Of a DNA stretch of 64,000 nt, positions 40,674 through 50,960 are shown piece by piece (position 1 is the stretch's first letter; each line of letters starts with the position of its first letter). This stretch comes from Dyella sp. 2HG41-7 (GTDB taxonomy: Bacteria > Pseudomonadota > Gammaproteobacteria > Xanthomonadales > Rhodanobacteraceae), in contig NZ_JAJEJV010000004.1 of NCBI RefSeq assembly GCF_021390675.1, positions 1,426,001 through 1,490,000 of the forward strand, written 5' to 3'. A program made the position numbers and the translations under genes. The notes beneath the pieces were generated by a model. It did no database searches. It was not told the origin of the DNA and saw only the letters and a program-made list of their open reading frames with translations.

Positions 40674-41305
40674 TGGTGGCTTCCGCTCACCAAGCCTTGG
40701 TCCATCGCAACGCGTAGCAACGGCGCAAGTTTGAAGCGCGGCGGTTTCGTATTCGCCGCCGCGTCGCCGACGATCGCGGGCCAGTTGTCCAGCACCGCGC
40801 GGCGGTAGACGCCGATGCCGCTGTACGTCAATCGATGGTTGCCGTCGTTGTGCAGCTTGCCGTGTTCGTCCAGCGCGAAATCGCCTTGCGCGTGATGCGG
40901 CGGATTGTCCACCAGCAACAGATGCGCAACGCCCTTGGGTTCGGCGGGGAGTGCGCGGAAGTCGGCATCCGTCCATACATCGCCGTTGAGCACGATAAAC
41001 GGCTCCGGGCCCAGGAATGGCAGCGCGTTGAGCATGCCGCCGCCAGTTTCCAGCGGCGTCGGGCCCTCGTAGACATAACGAATGCGCAAACCCCAGCGCG
41101 CGCCGTCGCCGAGCACTTCGGGAAATTGATCGGCCAGATGCGAGGTATTTATCGCTACGTAATGCACACCGATCGCGGCCAGCTTTTCCAAGTGCCAGAC
41201 GATCAGCGGTTTGTCTTGCACGGTCAATAGCGGTTTGGGCGTGCGATCGGTCAGCGGACGCATGCGCTCGCCCAATCCTGCGGCGAAGATCAAGGCGTGT
41301 CTCAT
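40607..41305 (-). CDS. murU: N-acetylmuramate alpha-1-phosphate uridylyltransferase MurU
   Basis: Sugar nucleotidyltransferase of 232 aa. It makes UDP-MurNAc from MurNAc-1-phosphate in the cell-wall recycling route that bypasses de novo synthesis and is associated with intrinsic fosfomycin tolerance. The nucleotide loop is FAAGLGERMRPLTDRTPKPL, with GDVWTDADF and the closing WADVGTPERL. It overlaps amgK by 4 nt (ATGA), the standard pairing. The 3' end overlaps motB convergently. Confidence 0.92.
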   Translation of the reverse strand: MRHALIFAAGLGERMRPLTDRTPKPLLTVQDKPLIVWHLEKLAAIGVHYVAINTSHLADQFPEVLGDGARWGLRIRYVYEGPTPLETGGGMLNALPFLGPEPFIVLNGDVWTDADFRALPAEPKGVAHLLLVDNPPHHAQGDFALDEHGKLHNDGNHRLTYSGIGVYRRAVLDNWPAIVGDAAANTKPPRFKLAPLLRVAMDQGLVSGSHHHGVWADVGTPERLSSLNAASL

Positions 41306-42306
41306 GCGCGGCGCACCTGAGTGAGGTCGCGACCTTCTGCATGGCATTCGATCAAATCCGCAAACGCGTGGAGTTCCGAATAGCTGCGCGCCACGGATAT
41401 CACGTACTGATAAACGCGCGGCACATCCGTCAGATAACCCGGTTTCCCGTCGCGATACCAAAGACGATAGAACTGTCCCAACACGCGTACATGACGGTGC
41501 AGGCCGGTGAGATCGAACCAACGCAGGAACTGTTCGGCGCCGACATCGTCGCCTATCGCACCGACATCGCGCAGACGTAGCCGGTAAGACTCCACCCAGG
41601 ATTCCACACGCGCACGCGGCCAGGCGATGTATGCATCGCGCAGCAGCGACGCGAGATCGTACGTGATGGGGCCGGCTAGCGCGCCCTGGAAATCGATCAC
41701 GCCTGGGTTGTTGTCGTCGACAACCAGCAGATTACGGCTGTGGAAATCGCGATGCACGAAGCAGCGCGGTTGTACTTCGGCGTTTTGGATGACGACCTCG
41801 AACGCCGCTTCCAGCACTTGCTGTTCCGTGCCGTCGGGCGTGTGTTCGAGATGGCGTTTTAGAAACCACTCCGGCATCACTTCCAACCCGAGCGCTAAAA
41901 CGCTGCGATCGAAGGGCGGCAAATCGCGGTATGCCATGCGTGTTTGCATCAAAAGCAACGCATTCATCGCATCGCGATACAGCGCGTCGGCATTTGTATC
42001 GTTGAGCTCGGATAAGTAGAGGCGATTGCCGAGATCTTCGATCAACAGAAAACCTTGTTCGAAATCGTGTGCATACACCGCCGGCACATGCAGGCCCGCA
42101 TCAGCGAGCTGCGCGCCGATCTTCACCCACGGGCGCGGATCTTCCTTCGCGGGCGGCGAATCCATCACGATCCAGCTGCGACCGTCGTAATGCGTGCGCC
42201 AATAGCTGCGAAAACTCGCATCGGACGATGCGGGTTGCAGATCGAGCGAAGGGTCGCCAAGAGACGTGCGCGTCCAGGCCAGGCGGGCGGCGGTGCGATC
42301 GGTCAT
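41302..42306 (-). CDS. amgK: N-acetylmuramate/N-acetylglucosamine kinase AmgK
   Basis: Anomeric sugar kinase of the aminoglycoside-phosphotransferase fold, about 334 aa. It phosphorylates recycled MurNAc and GlcNAc at C1, feeding MurU. Kinase motifs are FVHRDFHSRNLLV (catalytic Asp and Asn) and GVIDFQGALAGPITYDLASLL (metal-binding Asp). GFLLIEDLGNRLYL is the hinge region. Start choice is uncertain: 42306, 42315 and a TTG at 42339 are in frame; 42306 has GGAAA upstream. Confidence 0.92.
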   Translation of the reverse strand: MTDRTAARLAWTRTSLGDPSLDLQPASSDASFRSYWRTHYDGRSWIVMDSPPAKEDPRPWVKIGAQLADAGLHVPAVYAHDFEQGFLLIEDLGNRLYLSELNDTNADALYRDAMNALLLMQTRMAYRDLPPFDRSVLALGLEVMPEWFLKRHLEHTPDGTEQQVLEAAFEVVIQNAEVQPRCFVHRDFHSRNLLVVDDNNPGVIDFQGALAGPITYDLASLLRDAYIAWPRARVESWVESYRLRLRDVGAIGDDVGAEQFLRWFDLTGLHRHVRVLGQFYRLWYRDGKPGYLTDVPRVYQYVISVARSYSELHAFADLIECHAEGRDLTQVRRA

Positions 42307-42390
42307 GCTTTCCATGTGGAGATTCGTTGCGGACACCAAGAGAGCTTAGAGCCTGCAAGCGGCGAACGCATGGTTACACGACGATTTGCT

Positions 42391-42528
42391 CCGTTCCCTA
42401 CGTGCAGTGAGGGAGGGTTGGGGTGGGGTGAAGTCCATCAAGCGTGCGGCAAGCTCGTGCAACCCCACCCCAGCCCTCCCCCCGGACAAAATCATTCCGG
42501 GGCAGGCTCTGCAAGCAGGGGAGGGAGT
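42391..42528. repeat. Inverted REP-like repeat pair with an insertion in one loop
   Basis: Same design as the pair at 23462. The forward unit ends GGGAGGGTTGGGGTGGGGTGA. The reverse unit starts CAACCCCACCCCAGCCCTCCCC. In the reverse unit the hairpin loop holds about 30 extra bases (CGGACAAAATCATTCCGGGG and following) compared with the 23546 copy, whose loop is only about 8 nt. It lies between amtB and amgK on the minus strand, so it may separate the two transcripts. Confidence 0.82.
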
Positions 42529-42534
42529 CCTTTA

Positions 42535-43866
42535 TCAGGAGAGGTTGTACGCGCGCTCTTCGTGCTCGGCGATATCCAGGCCCACTTGCTCCTGCTCGGG
42601 ACCGACGCGCAAACCAATCGCCAGATCGACCAGCTTCAAGATCGCCCAACTCAACACGCCGCTCCACACGATGGTGAAGCCCACGCCTTTGGCTTGAATC
42701 CACAATTGCAGCATCGGCGAAGTGACCGTGCCGAAACCGCCGAGCTTGGCGGCGGCGAACGGGCCGGTCAGCAGCGCGCCGATGATGCCGGCGATGGCGT
42801 GCACGCCGAACACGTCGAGTGTGTCGTCGTAGCCGAGCTTGTGTTTGAGTTTGGTGGCGGTGAAAAAACACACGGCGCCGGCGGCGAAGCCGATGAGCAA
42901 CGCGCCGCATGGGCCCGCCGTGCCCGCTGCGGGTGTGACGGCGACCAAGCCCGCGACGGCGCCGGATGCAGCGCCCAACACGCTGGCGCGCTTGTGCACG
43001 GCCCATTCCATCGCCACCCAGCCGATGGTCGCGGCGGCGGTGGCGATCTGCGTCACCAGCATGGCCATGCCCGCGCTTCCGTTCGCTGCCACGGCCGAGC
43101 CGGCGTTGAAACCGAACCATCCCATCCAGAGCAAGCTCGCGCCGATCACCGTGTAGCCGAGATTGTGCGGCGGCATATGCGTGTGCGGAAAGCCGCGACG
43201 CTTGCCGATCACCAGACACGCCACCAGACCGGCAATACCCGCGTTGATATGCACCACCGTGCCGCCCGCGAAATCGAGCACGCCCAGATCGCCCAGCAGC
43301 GAACCGGGACCGCTCCAGACCATGTGCGCAATCGGCAGATAGACGAACGTCACCCACAAACCGGTGAACCACAGCATGGCGCTGAACTTCATGCGTTCCG
43401 CGTAGGAGCCGATGATCAGCACGGGCGTAATGATGGCGAACGTAAGCTGGAACATCACGTACACGCTTTCAGGCACGGTCTGATACAGCGTCGACGGCGT
43501 AAGCCCCGCGAGCATCGCGCGATCCCAGCCGCCGATAAAGGAGTGCCAGTTGGTGACGCCGGCATGCATGCCTTCGGTGCTGAAGGCGAGGGAATAGCCG
43601 TAAACCATCCACAACACCGTCACCAGCGCAGTGATCGCCAGACACTGCATCATCACCGAAAGCAGGTTCTTGGCGCGCACCATGCCGCCGTAGAACAGCG
43701 CGGCGCCGGGTATCGTCATCATCAGCACGAAGGCGCTGGCGACGATCATCCATGCGGTGTCGCCGCTGTTGAGCGTGGGCGTTGTCGTTTGCGCAAGCGC
43801 CGGCAGCGCGGTGAACAAGCTCAAGCCCGCGACAAGCCACTTCGCATTGCGCCGACGCACAAGCAT
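42535..43866 (-). CDS. amtB: Ammonium transporter AmtB
   Basis: Ammonium channel of 443 aa. A signal-like N-terminus (to about residue 25, PALAQTT) precedes eleven TM helices. The conserved twin-His pore is present: His in GGTVVHINAGIAG and in FGVHAIAGIIGALL. The periplasmic ammonium-recruitment region and the C-terminal tail that binds GlnK are recognisable. Start 43866 has AAGGGG about 9 nt upstream. It is the second gene of glnK-amtB. Confidence 0.96.
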   Translation of the reverse strand: MLVRRRNAKWLVAGLSLFTALPALAQTTTPTLNSGDTAWMIVASAFVLMMTIPGAALFYGGMVRAKNLLSVMMQCLAITALVTVLWMVYGYSLAFSTEGMHAGVTNWHSFIGGWDRAMLAGLTPSTLYQTVPESVYVMFQLTFAIITPVLIIGSYAERMKFSAMLWFTGLWVTFVYLPIAHMVWSGPGSLLGDLGVLDFAGGTVVHINAGIAGLVACLVIGKRRGFPHTHMPPHNLGYTVIGASLLWMGWFGFNAGSAVAANGSAGMAMLVTQIATAAATIGWVAMEWAVHKRASVLGAASGAVAGLVAVTPAAGTAGPCGALLIGFAAGAVCFFTATKLKHKLGYDDTLDVFGVHAIAGIIGALLTGPFAAAKLGGFGTVTSPMLQLWIQAKGVGFTIVWSGVLSWAILKLVDLAIGLRVGPEQEQVGLDIAEHEERAYNLS

Positions 43867-43894
43867 GTTCGGTTTCCCCTTGATGTCACGCACG

Positions 43895-44470
<576 letters not shown>

Positions 44471-44491
44471 AAGACGCGGCTTCCCCTGCCC

Positions 44492-44953
44492 ATGTTTCGT
44501 GTCAGCCGACTGACGGACTACGCCACCGTGGTGATGACGTGCATCGCCGCGCACCCGAGCGATGTCCTCAGCACGGCGCAGATCGCCGAGGAAACCCATC
44601 TTGAGCTGCCCACCGTCAGCAAATTGCTGAAGTCGCTAGGACACGCCGGCTTGGTGGATTCGTTTCGCGGCGTCAACGGCGGCTATCGCCTTGCGCGCCC
44701 CGCGCAGCAGATCAGCCTGGCCGAGATCGTGGAAGCGATGGAAGGGCCGCTCGGCATGACCGAATGCAGCATGGGCGACGGCCAGTGCGAACGCGAAGCG
44801 CAATGCGGCGTGCGCGGCAGCTGGCAACGCATCAATCACGTTTTGGATAACGCGCTGCGCACGATGAGTCTGGCCGACATGCTGCGCCCCGTGGCGCCGC
44901 CGGCGGTGACCACCGTTGCGCTTACCGAATTGAAAGGCAGGACAGCATCATGA
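44492..44953 (+). CDS. sufR: Rrf2-family Fe-S regulator of the suf operon
   Basis: IscR/Rrf2-type regulator of 153 aa. The winged HTH is N-terminal ([44 protein letters not shown]). Three cysteines at 92, 99 and 105 ([15 protein letters not shown]) match the cluster-ligand pattern of IscR-like proteins. It should repress suf when it holds a cluster. The gene is first in the operon and its stop overlaps the sufB start (ATGA). There is no obvious ribosome site. Confidence 0.92.
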   Translation: MFRVSRLTDYATVVMTCIAAHPSDVLSTAQIAEETHLELPTVSKLLKSLGHAGLVDSFRGVNGGYRLARPAQQISLAEIVEAMEGPLGMTECSMGDGQCEREAQCGVRGSWQRINHVLDNALRTMSLADMLRPVAPPAVTTVALTELKGRTAS

Positions 44954-46416
44954 CCATCGAAAACGATAGCCCCGCCGTGCTGCGCGACAACGCTGAAGTC
45001 GCCGCCGCGCTCGGCCGTCGCTACGAAGCCGGGTTCGTTACCGACATCGAAATGCACAGTCTGCCGCCGGGTTTGTCGGAAGACATCGTGCGCCAGTTGT
45101 CGGCGTTGAAGGGCGAACCGGAGTGGATGACCGAGTGGCGCCTGAAGGCGTATCGCCATTGGCTGACCATGCCCACGCCGCACTGGGCCAAGCTCAAGAT
45201 CGCGCCGATCGATTTTCAGGCGATCAGTTATTACGCCTCGCCGAAAAACAAACCGAAATCGCTCGACGAAGTCGATCCCAAGCTGCTCGAAACCTACGAC
45301 AAGCTCGGCGTGCCGTTGCACGAGCGGGCGAAGCTGGCCGGCGTGGCGGTGGATGCGGTGTTCGACTCGGTTTCCGTCGGCACCACGTTCCGTAAAGAGC
45401 TGGCCGAAGCCGGTGTGATCTTCTGCTCGATGAGCGAAGCGATCCGCGAATACCCAGAACTGGTGCAGAAATATCTGGGCAGCGTCGTGCCGACGGGCGA
45501 CAACTACTTCGCCGCATTGAATTCGGCGGTGTTTTCGGACGGCTCGTTCGTGTTTATTCCGAAGGGCGTGCGTTGCCCGATGGAATTGTCGACGTACTTC
45601 CGCATCAACGCTGGCCACACCGGTCAGTTCGAGCGCACGTTGATCATTGCCGAAGACGGCGCTTACGTGTCCTACCTGGAAGGCTGCACCGCGCCGATGC
45701 GCGACGAGAATCAGCTGCACGCCGCAGTGGTGGAGCTAGTCGCGTTGGAAAAAGCGCAGATCAAATACTCGACCGTGCAGAACTGGTATCCGGGCGACGA
45801 AGAAGGCCGCGGCGGCATCTACAACTTCGTCACCAAGCGCGGCGATTGCCGCGGCGACGATTCCAAGATTTCCTGGACGCAGGTTGAAACCGGTTCGGCG
45901 ATCACCTGGAAATATCCGAGCTGCGTGTTGCGCGGCGATCGTTCGGTCGGCGAGTTCTATTCGGTGGCGTTGACGCATCATCGCCAGCAAGCCGATACCG
46001 GCACCAAGATGATCCATATCGGCAAGGGCACGAAATCCAAGATCGTGTCCAAGGGCATCAGCGCGGGCAAAAGTTCCAACAGCTATCGCGGCCTGGTGAA
46101 AGTGGAGAAGGGCGCCGACGGTGCGCGCAACTACACGCAGTGCGATTCGCTGCTGATCGGCAAGAAGTGCGGTGCGCACACCTTCCCGTATATGGAAGTG
46201 AAAAATCCCACGGCGGTGGTCGAGCACGAAGCGACCACGTCCAAGATTTCCGACGATCAGCTGTTCTATTGCCGCGCTCGCGGCATCGGCGAGGAAGACG
46301 CCGTGTCGATGATCGTCGACGGTTTCTGCAAGCAGGTGTTCCGCGAGCTGCCGATGGAGTTTGCGGTCGAGGCGAAGAAGCTGCTCGAAATCTCGCTGGA
46401 AGGTGCAGTCGGATAA
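44950..46416 (+). CDS. sufB: Fe-S cluster scaffold subunit SufB
   Basis: Core of the SufBCD scaffold, 488 aa. It is a right-handed beta-helix protein with an N-terminal helical region. Conserved segments include [68 protein letters not shown] and [13 protein letters not shown]-like [16 protein letters not shown]. The functional Cys in EGCTAP and the later Glu are present. It is the largest member of the suf operon. Confidence 0.97.
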   Translation: MTIENDSPAVLRDNAEVAAALGRRYEAGFVTDIEMHSLPPGLSEDIVRQLSALKGEPEWMTEWRLKAYRHWLTMPTPHWAKLKIAPIDFQAISYYASPKNKPKSLDEVDPKLLETYDKLGVPLHERAKLAGVAVDAVFDSVSVGTTFRKELAEAGVIFCSMSEAIREYPELVQKYLGSVVPTGDNYFAALNSAVFSDGSFVFIPKGVRCPMELSTYFRINAGHTGQFERTLIIAEDGAYVSYLEGCTAPMRDENQLHAAVVELVALEKAQIKYSTVQNWYPGDEEGRGGIYNFVTKRGDCRGDDSKISWTQVETGSAITWKYPSCVLRGDRSVGEFYSVALTHHRQQADTGTKMIHIGKGTKSKIVSKGISAGKSSNSYRGLVKVEKGADGARNYTQCDSLLIGKKCGAHTFPYMEVKNPTAVVEHEATTSKISDDQLFYCRARGIGEEDAVSMIVDGFCKQVFRELPMEFAVEAKKLLEISLEGAVG

Positions 46417-46514
46417 CGATGTGCGGAACGGCGACGCGTGCGCCGATTCGATTTCATCGATGTAACGAGAATTCAATCGCACGCTCGATAGCGATGCGAC
46501 AACAGGAACAGAAC

Positions 46515-47288
46515 ATGCTGAAGATCGAAAACCTGCATGCCCGCGTCGAGGGCAAGGACATTCTCAAAGGTCTCACGCTCACCGTGAACCCGGGCGAGGT
46601 GCACGCCATCATGGGCCCGAACGGCGCCGGCAAGTCGACGCTGGGTAACGTGCTGTCCGGTCGCGACGGTTACGAAGTGACGGAAGGCTCCGTGATCTTC
46701 GAAGGGCGCGATCTGCTTGCGTTGGAGCCGGAAGAACGCGCGGCAGCTGGCGTGTTTCTGGCGTTCCAGTATCCGGTGGAAATTCCTGGCGTAAACAACA
46801 CCTATTTCCTGCGCGCGGCGCTCAATGCGCAGCGCAAGCAGCGTGGCGAACCGGAACTGGATTCGATGCAGTTTCTCAAGCTGGTGCGCGAGAAGCTGAA
46901 GATCATGCAGATATCCGACGAATTGCTGCATCGCGCCGTCAACGAAGGTTTCTCGGGCGGCGAAAAGAAGCGCAACGAAATTTTCCAGATGGCCGTGTTG
47001 GAGCCGAAGCTGGCGATTCTCGACGAGACCGATTCCGGTCTCGACATCGACGCGCTTAAGCAGGTTGCGCAAGGTGTAAACGCATTGCGTTCACCGGATC
47101 GCGCCTTCCTTGTGATTACGCACTACCAGCGCCTGCTCGACTACATCGAGCCGGACTTCGTGCACGTGTTGGCCGACGGTCGCATTGTCGAAAGCGGCGA
47201 CAAGACGCTGGCGCTGAAGTTGGAAGAACACGGTTACGCGTGGGTGGCCGATCGCGACCCGGCTCTGACGACCGAGGCGCGTGCATGA
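46515..47288 (+). CDS. sufC: Fe-S assembly ATPase SufC
   Basis: ABC-type ATPase of 257 aa that drives SufBCD. Walker A is GPNGAGKSTLG, the SufC-specific signature FSGGEKKRNEIFQM replaces the usual LSGGQ, Walker B is LAILDETDSGLD, and the H-loop is VITHYQRLL. The ATG at 46515 gives the family N-terminus (MLKIENLHARV); upstream in-frame extension is rejected. A 98-bp gap from sufB is the largest inside the operon. Confidence 0.96.
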   Translation: MLKIENLHARVEGKDILKGLTLTVNPGEVHAIMGPNGAGKSTLGNVLSGRDGYEVTEGSVIFEGRDLLALEPEERAAAGVFLAFQYPVEIPGVNNTYFLRAALNAQRKQRGEPELDSMQFLKLVREKLKIMQISDELLHRAVNEGFSGGEKKRNEIFQMAVLEPKLAILDETDSGLDIDALKQVAQGVNALRSPDRAFLVITHYQRLLDYIEPDFVHVLADGRIVESGDKTLALKLEEHGYAWVADRDPALTTEARA

Positions 47289-48598
47289 GTCAGTCGTCGG
47301 CATCCGTGCCTTTTATCGACGCCCTGCGCGACGCCGATAACCTGCGCCTGCCTGGTAGCGGGTTGGCGTGGCTGGACGCGGCGCGGCGCGAAAATCTCGC
47401 AGCCTTCGTGGCGGCCGGCATGCCGGATACGCGTGCGGAAGCGTGGAAATACACGGCGCTGCGTGCGCTGGGGCAGCGTCGTTTTGCATTGGGCGATGCG
47501 GCGGCGACGGCGCATAACGTCGATCCGCATGCTTTGGCGCTGCCGGGTATCGATGGCCCTCGCTTAGTGTTCGTCAACGGCGTTTTTCGCGCCGATTTGT
47601 CGCGCCTTGAAGCGCTGCCTTCGGGGCTGTCGTTGCAGCCGCTTTCGAAAGTGCTGGAAAAAGATCCCGAGCCGCTGCGTTTTGCGCTCAGCCGTCATTA
47701 CCGCGAAGTGAGCGACGCGTTCGCGCAGCTCAATGCTGCGTTGTCGGGTGACGGTGTCGTGTTGCGTGTCGCACCGGGCGTGCGTGTCGGCAAACCTGTG
47801 CACATTTGTTTCGCGGGCACGCCTGCGCAAGGCGATCTTGCGTGGCATGTGCGCAATGTTATCGAGCTGGGCGAGGGTTCCGAGCTCGATCTGATCGAGC
47901 ATCATCTGGCGACGGCGCCGCACAAGCATCTGGGTACGCTGGTCAGCGATATCGTGGTGCGCGACGGCGCGAAGCTTCAGCACGCGTTGCTGCAGCAGGC
48001 GGCCGAAGATAGCGTGTTGATTCGTCGCGGCAGCATGCATCTCGGTGCGAAGTCGCAGACTGTGCTGCATACGCTTGAACTCGGCGGCGGCCTGGTTCGT
48101 CATGATTTGCATGCGGAATTGCGCGGCGATCACGCGCGCCTGGATACGCGCGGCGTGTTTGTGCTGCGTGGTCGCCAGCATGTCGATACGCAACTGTCGA
48201 TTCGTCATCAGGCGCTCAATACTGCGTCCGAGTCGATCTGGCGCGGCGTCGCCGACGAGCGTTCGCGCGGCGTGTTTCGTGGCGCCATTGTGGTGGCTGA
48301 AGGCGCCGATGGTAGCGACGCCAGCCTCAGCAATAAGAATCTTCTGCTTTCCGCGCAAGCGGAGATCGACACCAAGCCCGAGCTGGAAATTTACGCCGAC
48401 GAAGTGAAGGCGGCGCACGGCGCAACGGTCGGTCAGCTGGATGAGCGCGCGTTGTTCTATCTGCGCTCGCGCGGTCTGCCCCTTGGTGAGGCGCGCGCAT
48501 TGCTTACGGCGGCTTTCTGCCGCGCGGTGTTTACGGCGCTCCCCAACGACACGCTGCGCGATCACTTTTCCAACACGTTGCTCGCTCATCTGCCCTGA
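47285..48598 (+). CDS. sufD: Fe-S assembly protein SufD
   Basis: SufB paralogue of 437 aa that completes the SufBC2D complex. The N-terminal EAWKYTALRAL and the C-terminal beta-helix with IYADEVKAAHGATVGQLDERALFYLRSRGL, including the conserved His (AAHGAT), are typical. It overlaps sufC by 4 nt and starts MSQSSASVPF at 47285. Confidence 0.95.
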   Translation: MSQSSASVPFIDALRDADNLRLPGSGLAWLDAARRENLAAFVAAGMPDTRAEAWKYTALRALGQRRFALGDAAATAHNVDPHALALPGIDGPRLVFVNGVFRADLSRLEALPSGLSLQPLSKVLEKDPEPLRFALSRHYREVSDAFAQLNAALSGDGVVLRVAPGVRVGKPVHICFAGTPAQGDLAWHVRNVIELGEGSELDLIEHHLATAPHKHLGTLVSDIVVRDGAKLQHALLQQAAEDSVLIRRGSMHLGAKSQTVLHTLELGGGLVRHDLHAELRGDHARLDTRGVFVLRGRQHVDTQLSIRHQALNTASESIWRGVADERSRGVFRGAIVVAEGADGSDASLSNKNLLLSAQAEIDTKPELEIYADEVKAAHGATVGQLDERALFYLRSRGLPLGEARALLTAAFCRAVFTALPNDTLRDHFSNTLLAHLP

Positions 48599-48606
48599 TC
48601 GATCTT

Positions 48607-49854
48607 ATGAACGCCAAGCCTAGTCATCCTCCCGTTGATTTCGATGTGCAGCGCATCCGCGCGGATTTCCCGCTGCTGTCGCGCACCGTGCACGGCAAAC
48701 CGCTGGTGTATCTCGACAACGCCAATACCAGCCAGAAGCCGCGGCAGGTGATCGAGGCGGTGGATCGTCACTATCGCGAGCACAATGCGAACGTCGCGCG
48801 CGCGGTGCATCTGCTGGGTGAGGAGGCGACGGCCGCATACGAAAATGCGCGCCATAAGCTGGCCGCCTTTATCAATGCCAGCTCCAGCAGCGATCTGGTG
48901 CTGACGTCGGGCACCACGCAAGCGATGAACCTGGTGGCGTACAGCTACGCGCTGCCGCGTCTGAAACCCGGCGATGCGATTCTCACCACGGTGATGGAGC
49001 ATCACGCCAACATCGTTCCGTGGCAATTGGTGGCGGCGCGCACGGGCGCAACGGTCAAGGCGGCGCCGATCGACGAGCGCGGCGAACTGATTTTGGAAAA
49101 GTTTTACGAGCTGCTCACGCCGGAAGTGAAGCTGGCTTGCGTGGGACATGTTTCTAACGTCTTGGGCACCGTGAACCCTGTGCGCGAGATTGCGCGCGAA
49201 TGCCGCCGTCGCGGGATTCCCTTGGTGGTGGACGGTTCGCAAGCCTTGCCGCATCGTCCGGTCGACGTGCAAGCCATCGGCTGCGATTTTTATGCGCTGA
49301 CCGGTCACAAAATGCTCGCGCCGACGGGCACCGGCGCGCTATGGGCGAAGCGCGAACATCTGCAAGCTATGCCGCCGTTTTTCGGCGGTGGCGAGATGAT
49401 TCGCGAAGTGCGTTTCGACGGCACTACGTTTGCCGAGCCGCCGCATAAATTCGAAGCCGGTACGCCGAATATCGCCGGTTTTGCCGGCGTTGGCGCGGCC
49501 ATCGACTATTACCAGGCCATCGGTTTCGACGCGATTCGCGCGTGGGAACACGAGTTGCTGACCTACGCCACCGAGCGTTTGCGCGAGATTCCGGGCGTGC
49601 GCATTGTCGGCGAAGCCAAAGAGAAAGAGCCGGTGATTTCGTTCCTGGTCGACGGCGCGCAGGCCACCGACATGGCGACGCTGCTCGATTTGGAAGGCGT
49701 CGCCGTGCGTTCGGGTCATCACTGCGCGCATCCCTTGATGCAGTTTTATGGCGTACCGGCGACGCTGCGTGCGTCGTTGGCGTTCTACAACACGCGCGAA
49801 GAAGTGGATGCGTTTATTACGGCGCTGCTTAAGGTCCGCAAATTGCTGCTGTAG
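48607..49854 (+). CDS. sufS: Cysteine desulfurase SufS
   Basis: PLP enzyme of 415 aa that takes sulfur from L-cysteine for cluster assembly. The Schiff-base Lys235 is in LTGHKMLAPTG. The catalytic Cys373 lies in RSGHHCAHPLMQFYG, the group II (SufS) form. VMEHHANIVPW supplies the cofactor-stacking His. It is the last suf gene; no sufE or sufU sulfur acceptor follows, and none is in the window. Confidence 0.96.
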   Translation: MNAKPSHPPVDFDVQRIRADFPLLSRTVHGKPLVYLDNANTSQKPRQVIEAVDRHYREHNANVARAVHLLGEEATAAYENARHKLAAFINASSSSDLVLTSGTTQAMNLVAYSYALPRLKPGDAILTTVMEHHANIVPWQLVAARTGATVKAAPIDERGELILEKFYELLTPEVKLACVGHVSNVLGTVNPVREIARECRRRGIPLVVDGSQALPHRPVDVQAIGCDFYALTGHKMLAPTGTGALWAKREHLQAMPPFFGGGEMIREVRFDGTTFAEPPHKFEAGTPNIAGFAGVGAAIDYYQAIGFDAIRAWEHELLTYATERLREIPGVRIVGEAKEKEPVISFLVDGAQATDMATLLDLEGVAVRSGHHCAHPLMQFYGVPATLRASLAFYNTREEVDAFITALLKVRKLLL

Positions 49855-49870
49855 TACCTTCGAGGACGCG

Positions 49871-49899
49871 TAGGCCGGGATTGGTATCCCAACCTACAT
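49871..49899. repeat. Imperfect hairpin of a second dispersed repeat type
   Basis: GTAGG-cc-GGGAT-tggt-ATCCC-aa-CCTAC forms a hairpin with one internal loop between the convergent genes sufS and the anti-sigma gene. Similar fragments (GTAGGCCGGGAT near 60744, TAGGCTGGGATGG near 61465, GGCTGGGA near 59932) suggest a family. No T-run follows, so a terminator role is unclear. Confidence 0.5.
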
Positions 49900-50334
49900 A
49901 CGGTCGGCGTCGGAATGGCGATGCGGAACGCTAAGCGCTCTGCTTGCAGCAAGCAACACGATAACGCCCAGGGCGGCGGCCAACCAAGGTTGAGAGAGCA
50001 GCGGCATCACCTGCTTCCAGCTGTTGGCATACCAAGCCACGACGCCCATCAGCACGCCCACCAGCACGCCGAGCAACACAAAGATTAGATACTGCTCCAA
50101 TCGCGTATCGCCCACGGAGCGGCGACGCGCTTCCATGGCAACCTTGCTGGCAAAATCGGGCGGCAGGTTCTCATCAGGCGATTGCCGCAACGCGCGCGCG
50201 ACGACGCGATAACGTCGCAACGCTTCGTCGTCGCTATCGTCCAGCCCGAGCCGTTCCGCTCGAACGGCGCGCTCCTGCAGCATCCATTCGCGTTCCATGC
50301 GGTCATCGTTGGTTGATGGTGGTTCGCGATTCAT
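49894..50334 (-). CDS. Putative membrane anti-sigma factor
   Basis: Protein of 146 aa with a charged cytosolic N-terminus (residues 1-80) that contains the LPPDFASKVA pattern often seen in anti-sigma factors. Two TM helices follow at about 81-103 and 114-132. It is coupled to the ECF sigma factor by a 4-nt overlap (ATGA), which is the main reason for the call. There is no CHCC zinc motif, so it is not a standard ZAS-type anti-sigma factor. Confidence 0.65.
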   Translation of the reverse strand: MNREPPSTNDDRMEREWMLQERAVRAERLGLDDSDDEALRRYRVVARALRQSPDENLPPDFASKVAMEARRRSVGDTRLEQYLIFVLLGVLVGVLMGVVAWYANSWKQVMPLLSQPWLAAALGVIVLLAASRALSVPHRHSDADRM

Positions 50335-50960
50335 GATGAAACTCCGTACGCCGTTTCGAGTTGTTCGCGCAAACGCAGGCGTGTGCGAAACAGATGGCTT
50401 TTGATCGTGCCGGTAGCCAAGCCGGTGATATCGGCGATCTCGTCGATGGGTAGTTCGTCCAGATGATAGAGCGTAAGCACCGTGCGTTGCAGCGGTGGCA
50501 GCGTTTCGATGGCCGCGTGCAGGCGCGCCGCCATGTCGCTATCGGCGTAGGCGGCTTCCAGATCGAAACCGTCGCTGACTTTGTCCGTGAAATCCATGCC
50601 TTCGCTGTCTTCGCCGGGGTCGAACATCGGAATGCGCTTTCGTTCCAGATAACGCAGCGCCACGGTATAAGCCACGCGGCCGATCCAGGATTTGAGCGCG
50701 CTTTCGTAACGATACTGGCGCAGATTCTGGTGCACGCGCAGAAACGTATCCTGGCATAAGTCGCGCGCATCCTCCGGATGACGAACCATGCGGTAAATAA
50801 TGTGCCAGCACAGACCCTGATACTCGCGCACAAGCTTCTCGAACGCGCCGGGCGCGTTCGAGAGTACGGCTTCCACGAGCTGGCGATCCTTGTGGGTCAA
50901 TGCGTTCGATCGGAAAGAGTGATGACCATACTGGCGATTCCCTGCCTGCGCGCCGATCAA
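50331..50960 (-). CDS. ECF-type RNA polymerase sigma factor
   Basis: Extracytoplasmic-function sigma factor of about 209 aa. Region 2 contains FEKLVREYQGLCWHIIYRM and DARDLCQDTFLRVHQNLRQY. Region 4 contains LPPLQRTVLTLYHLDELPIDEIADITGLATGTIKSHLFRTRLRLREQL, so both DNA-binding regions are intact. The longest frame starts at a TTG (50960) that overlaps the preceding stop; a shorter start is possible. It sits between a small membrane protein and a putative anti-sigma factor in one operon. Confidence 0.9.
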   Translation of the reverse strand: MIGAQAGNRQYGHHSFRSNALTHKDRQLVEAVLSNAPGAFEKLVREYQGLCWHIIYRMVRHPEDARDLCQDTFLRVHQNLRQYRYESALKSWIGRVAYTVALRYLERKRIPMFDPGEDSEGMDFTDKVSDGFDLEAAYADSDMAARLHAAIETLPPLQRTVLTLYHLDELPIDEIADITGLATGTIKSHLFRTRLRLREQLETAYGVSS

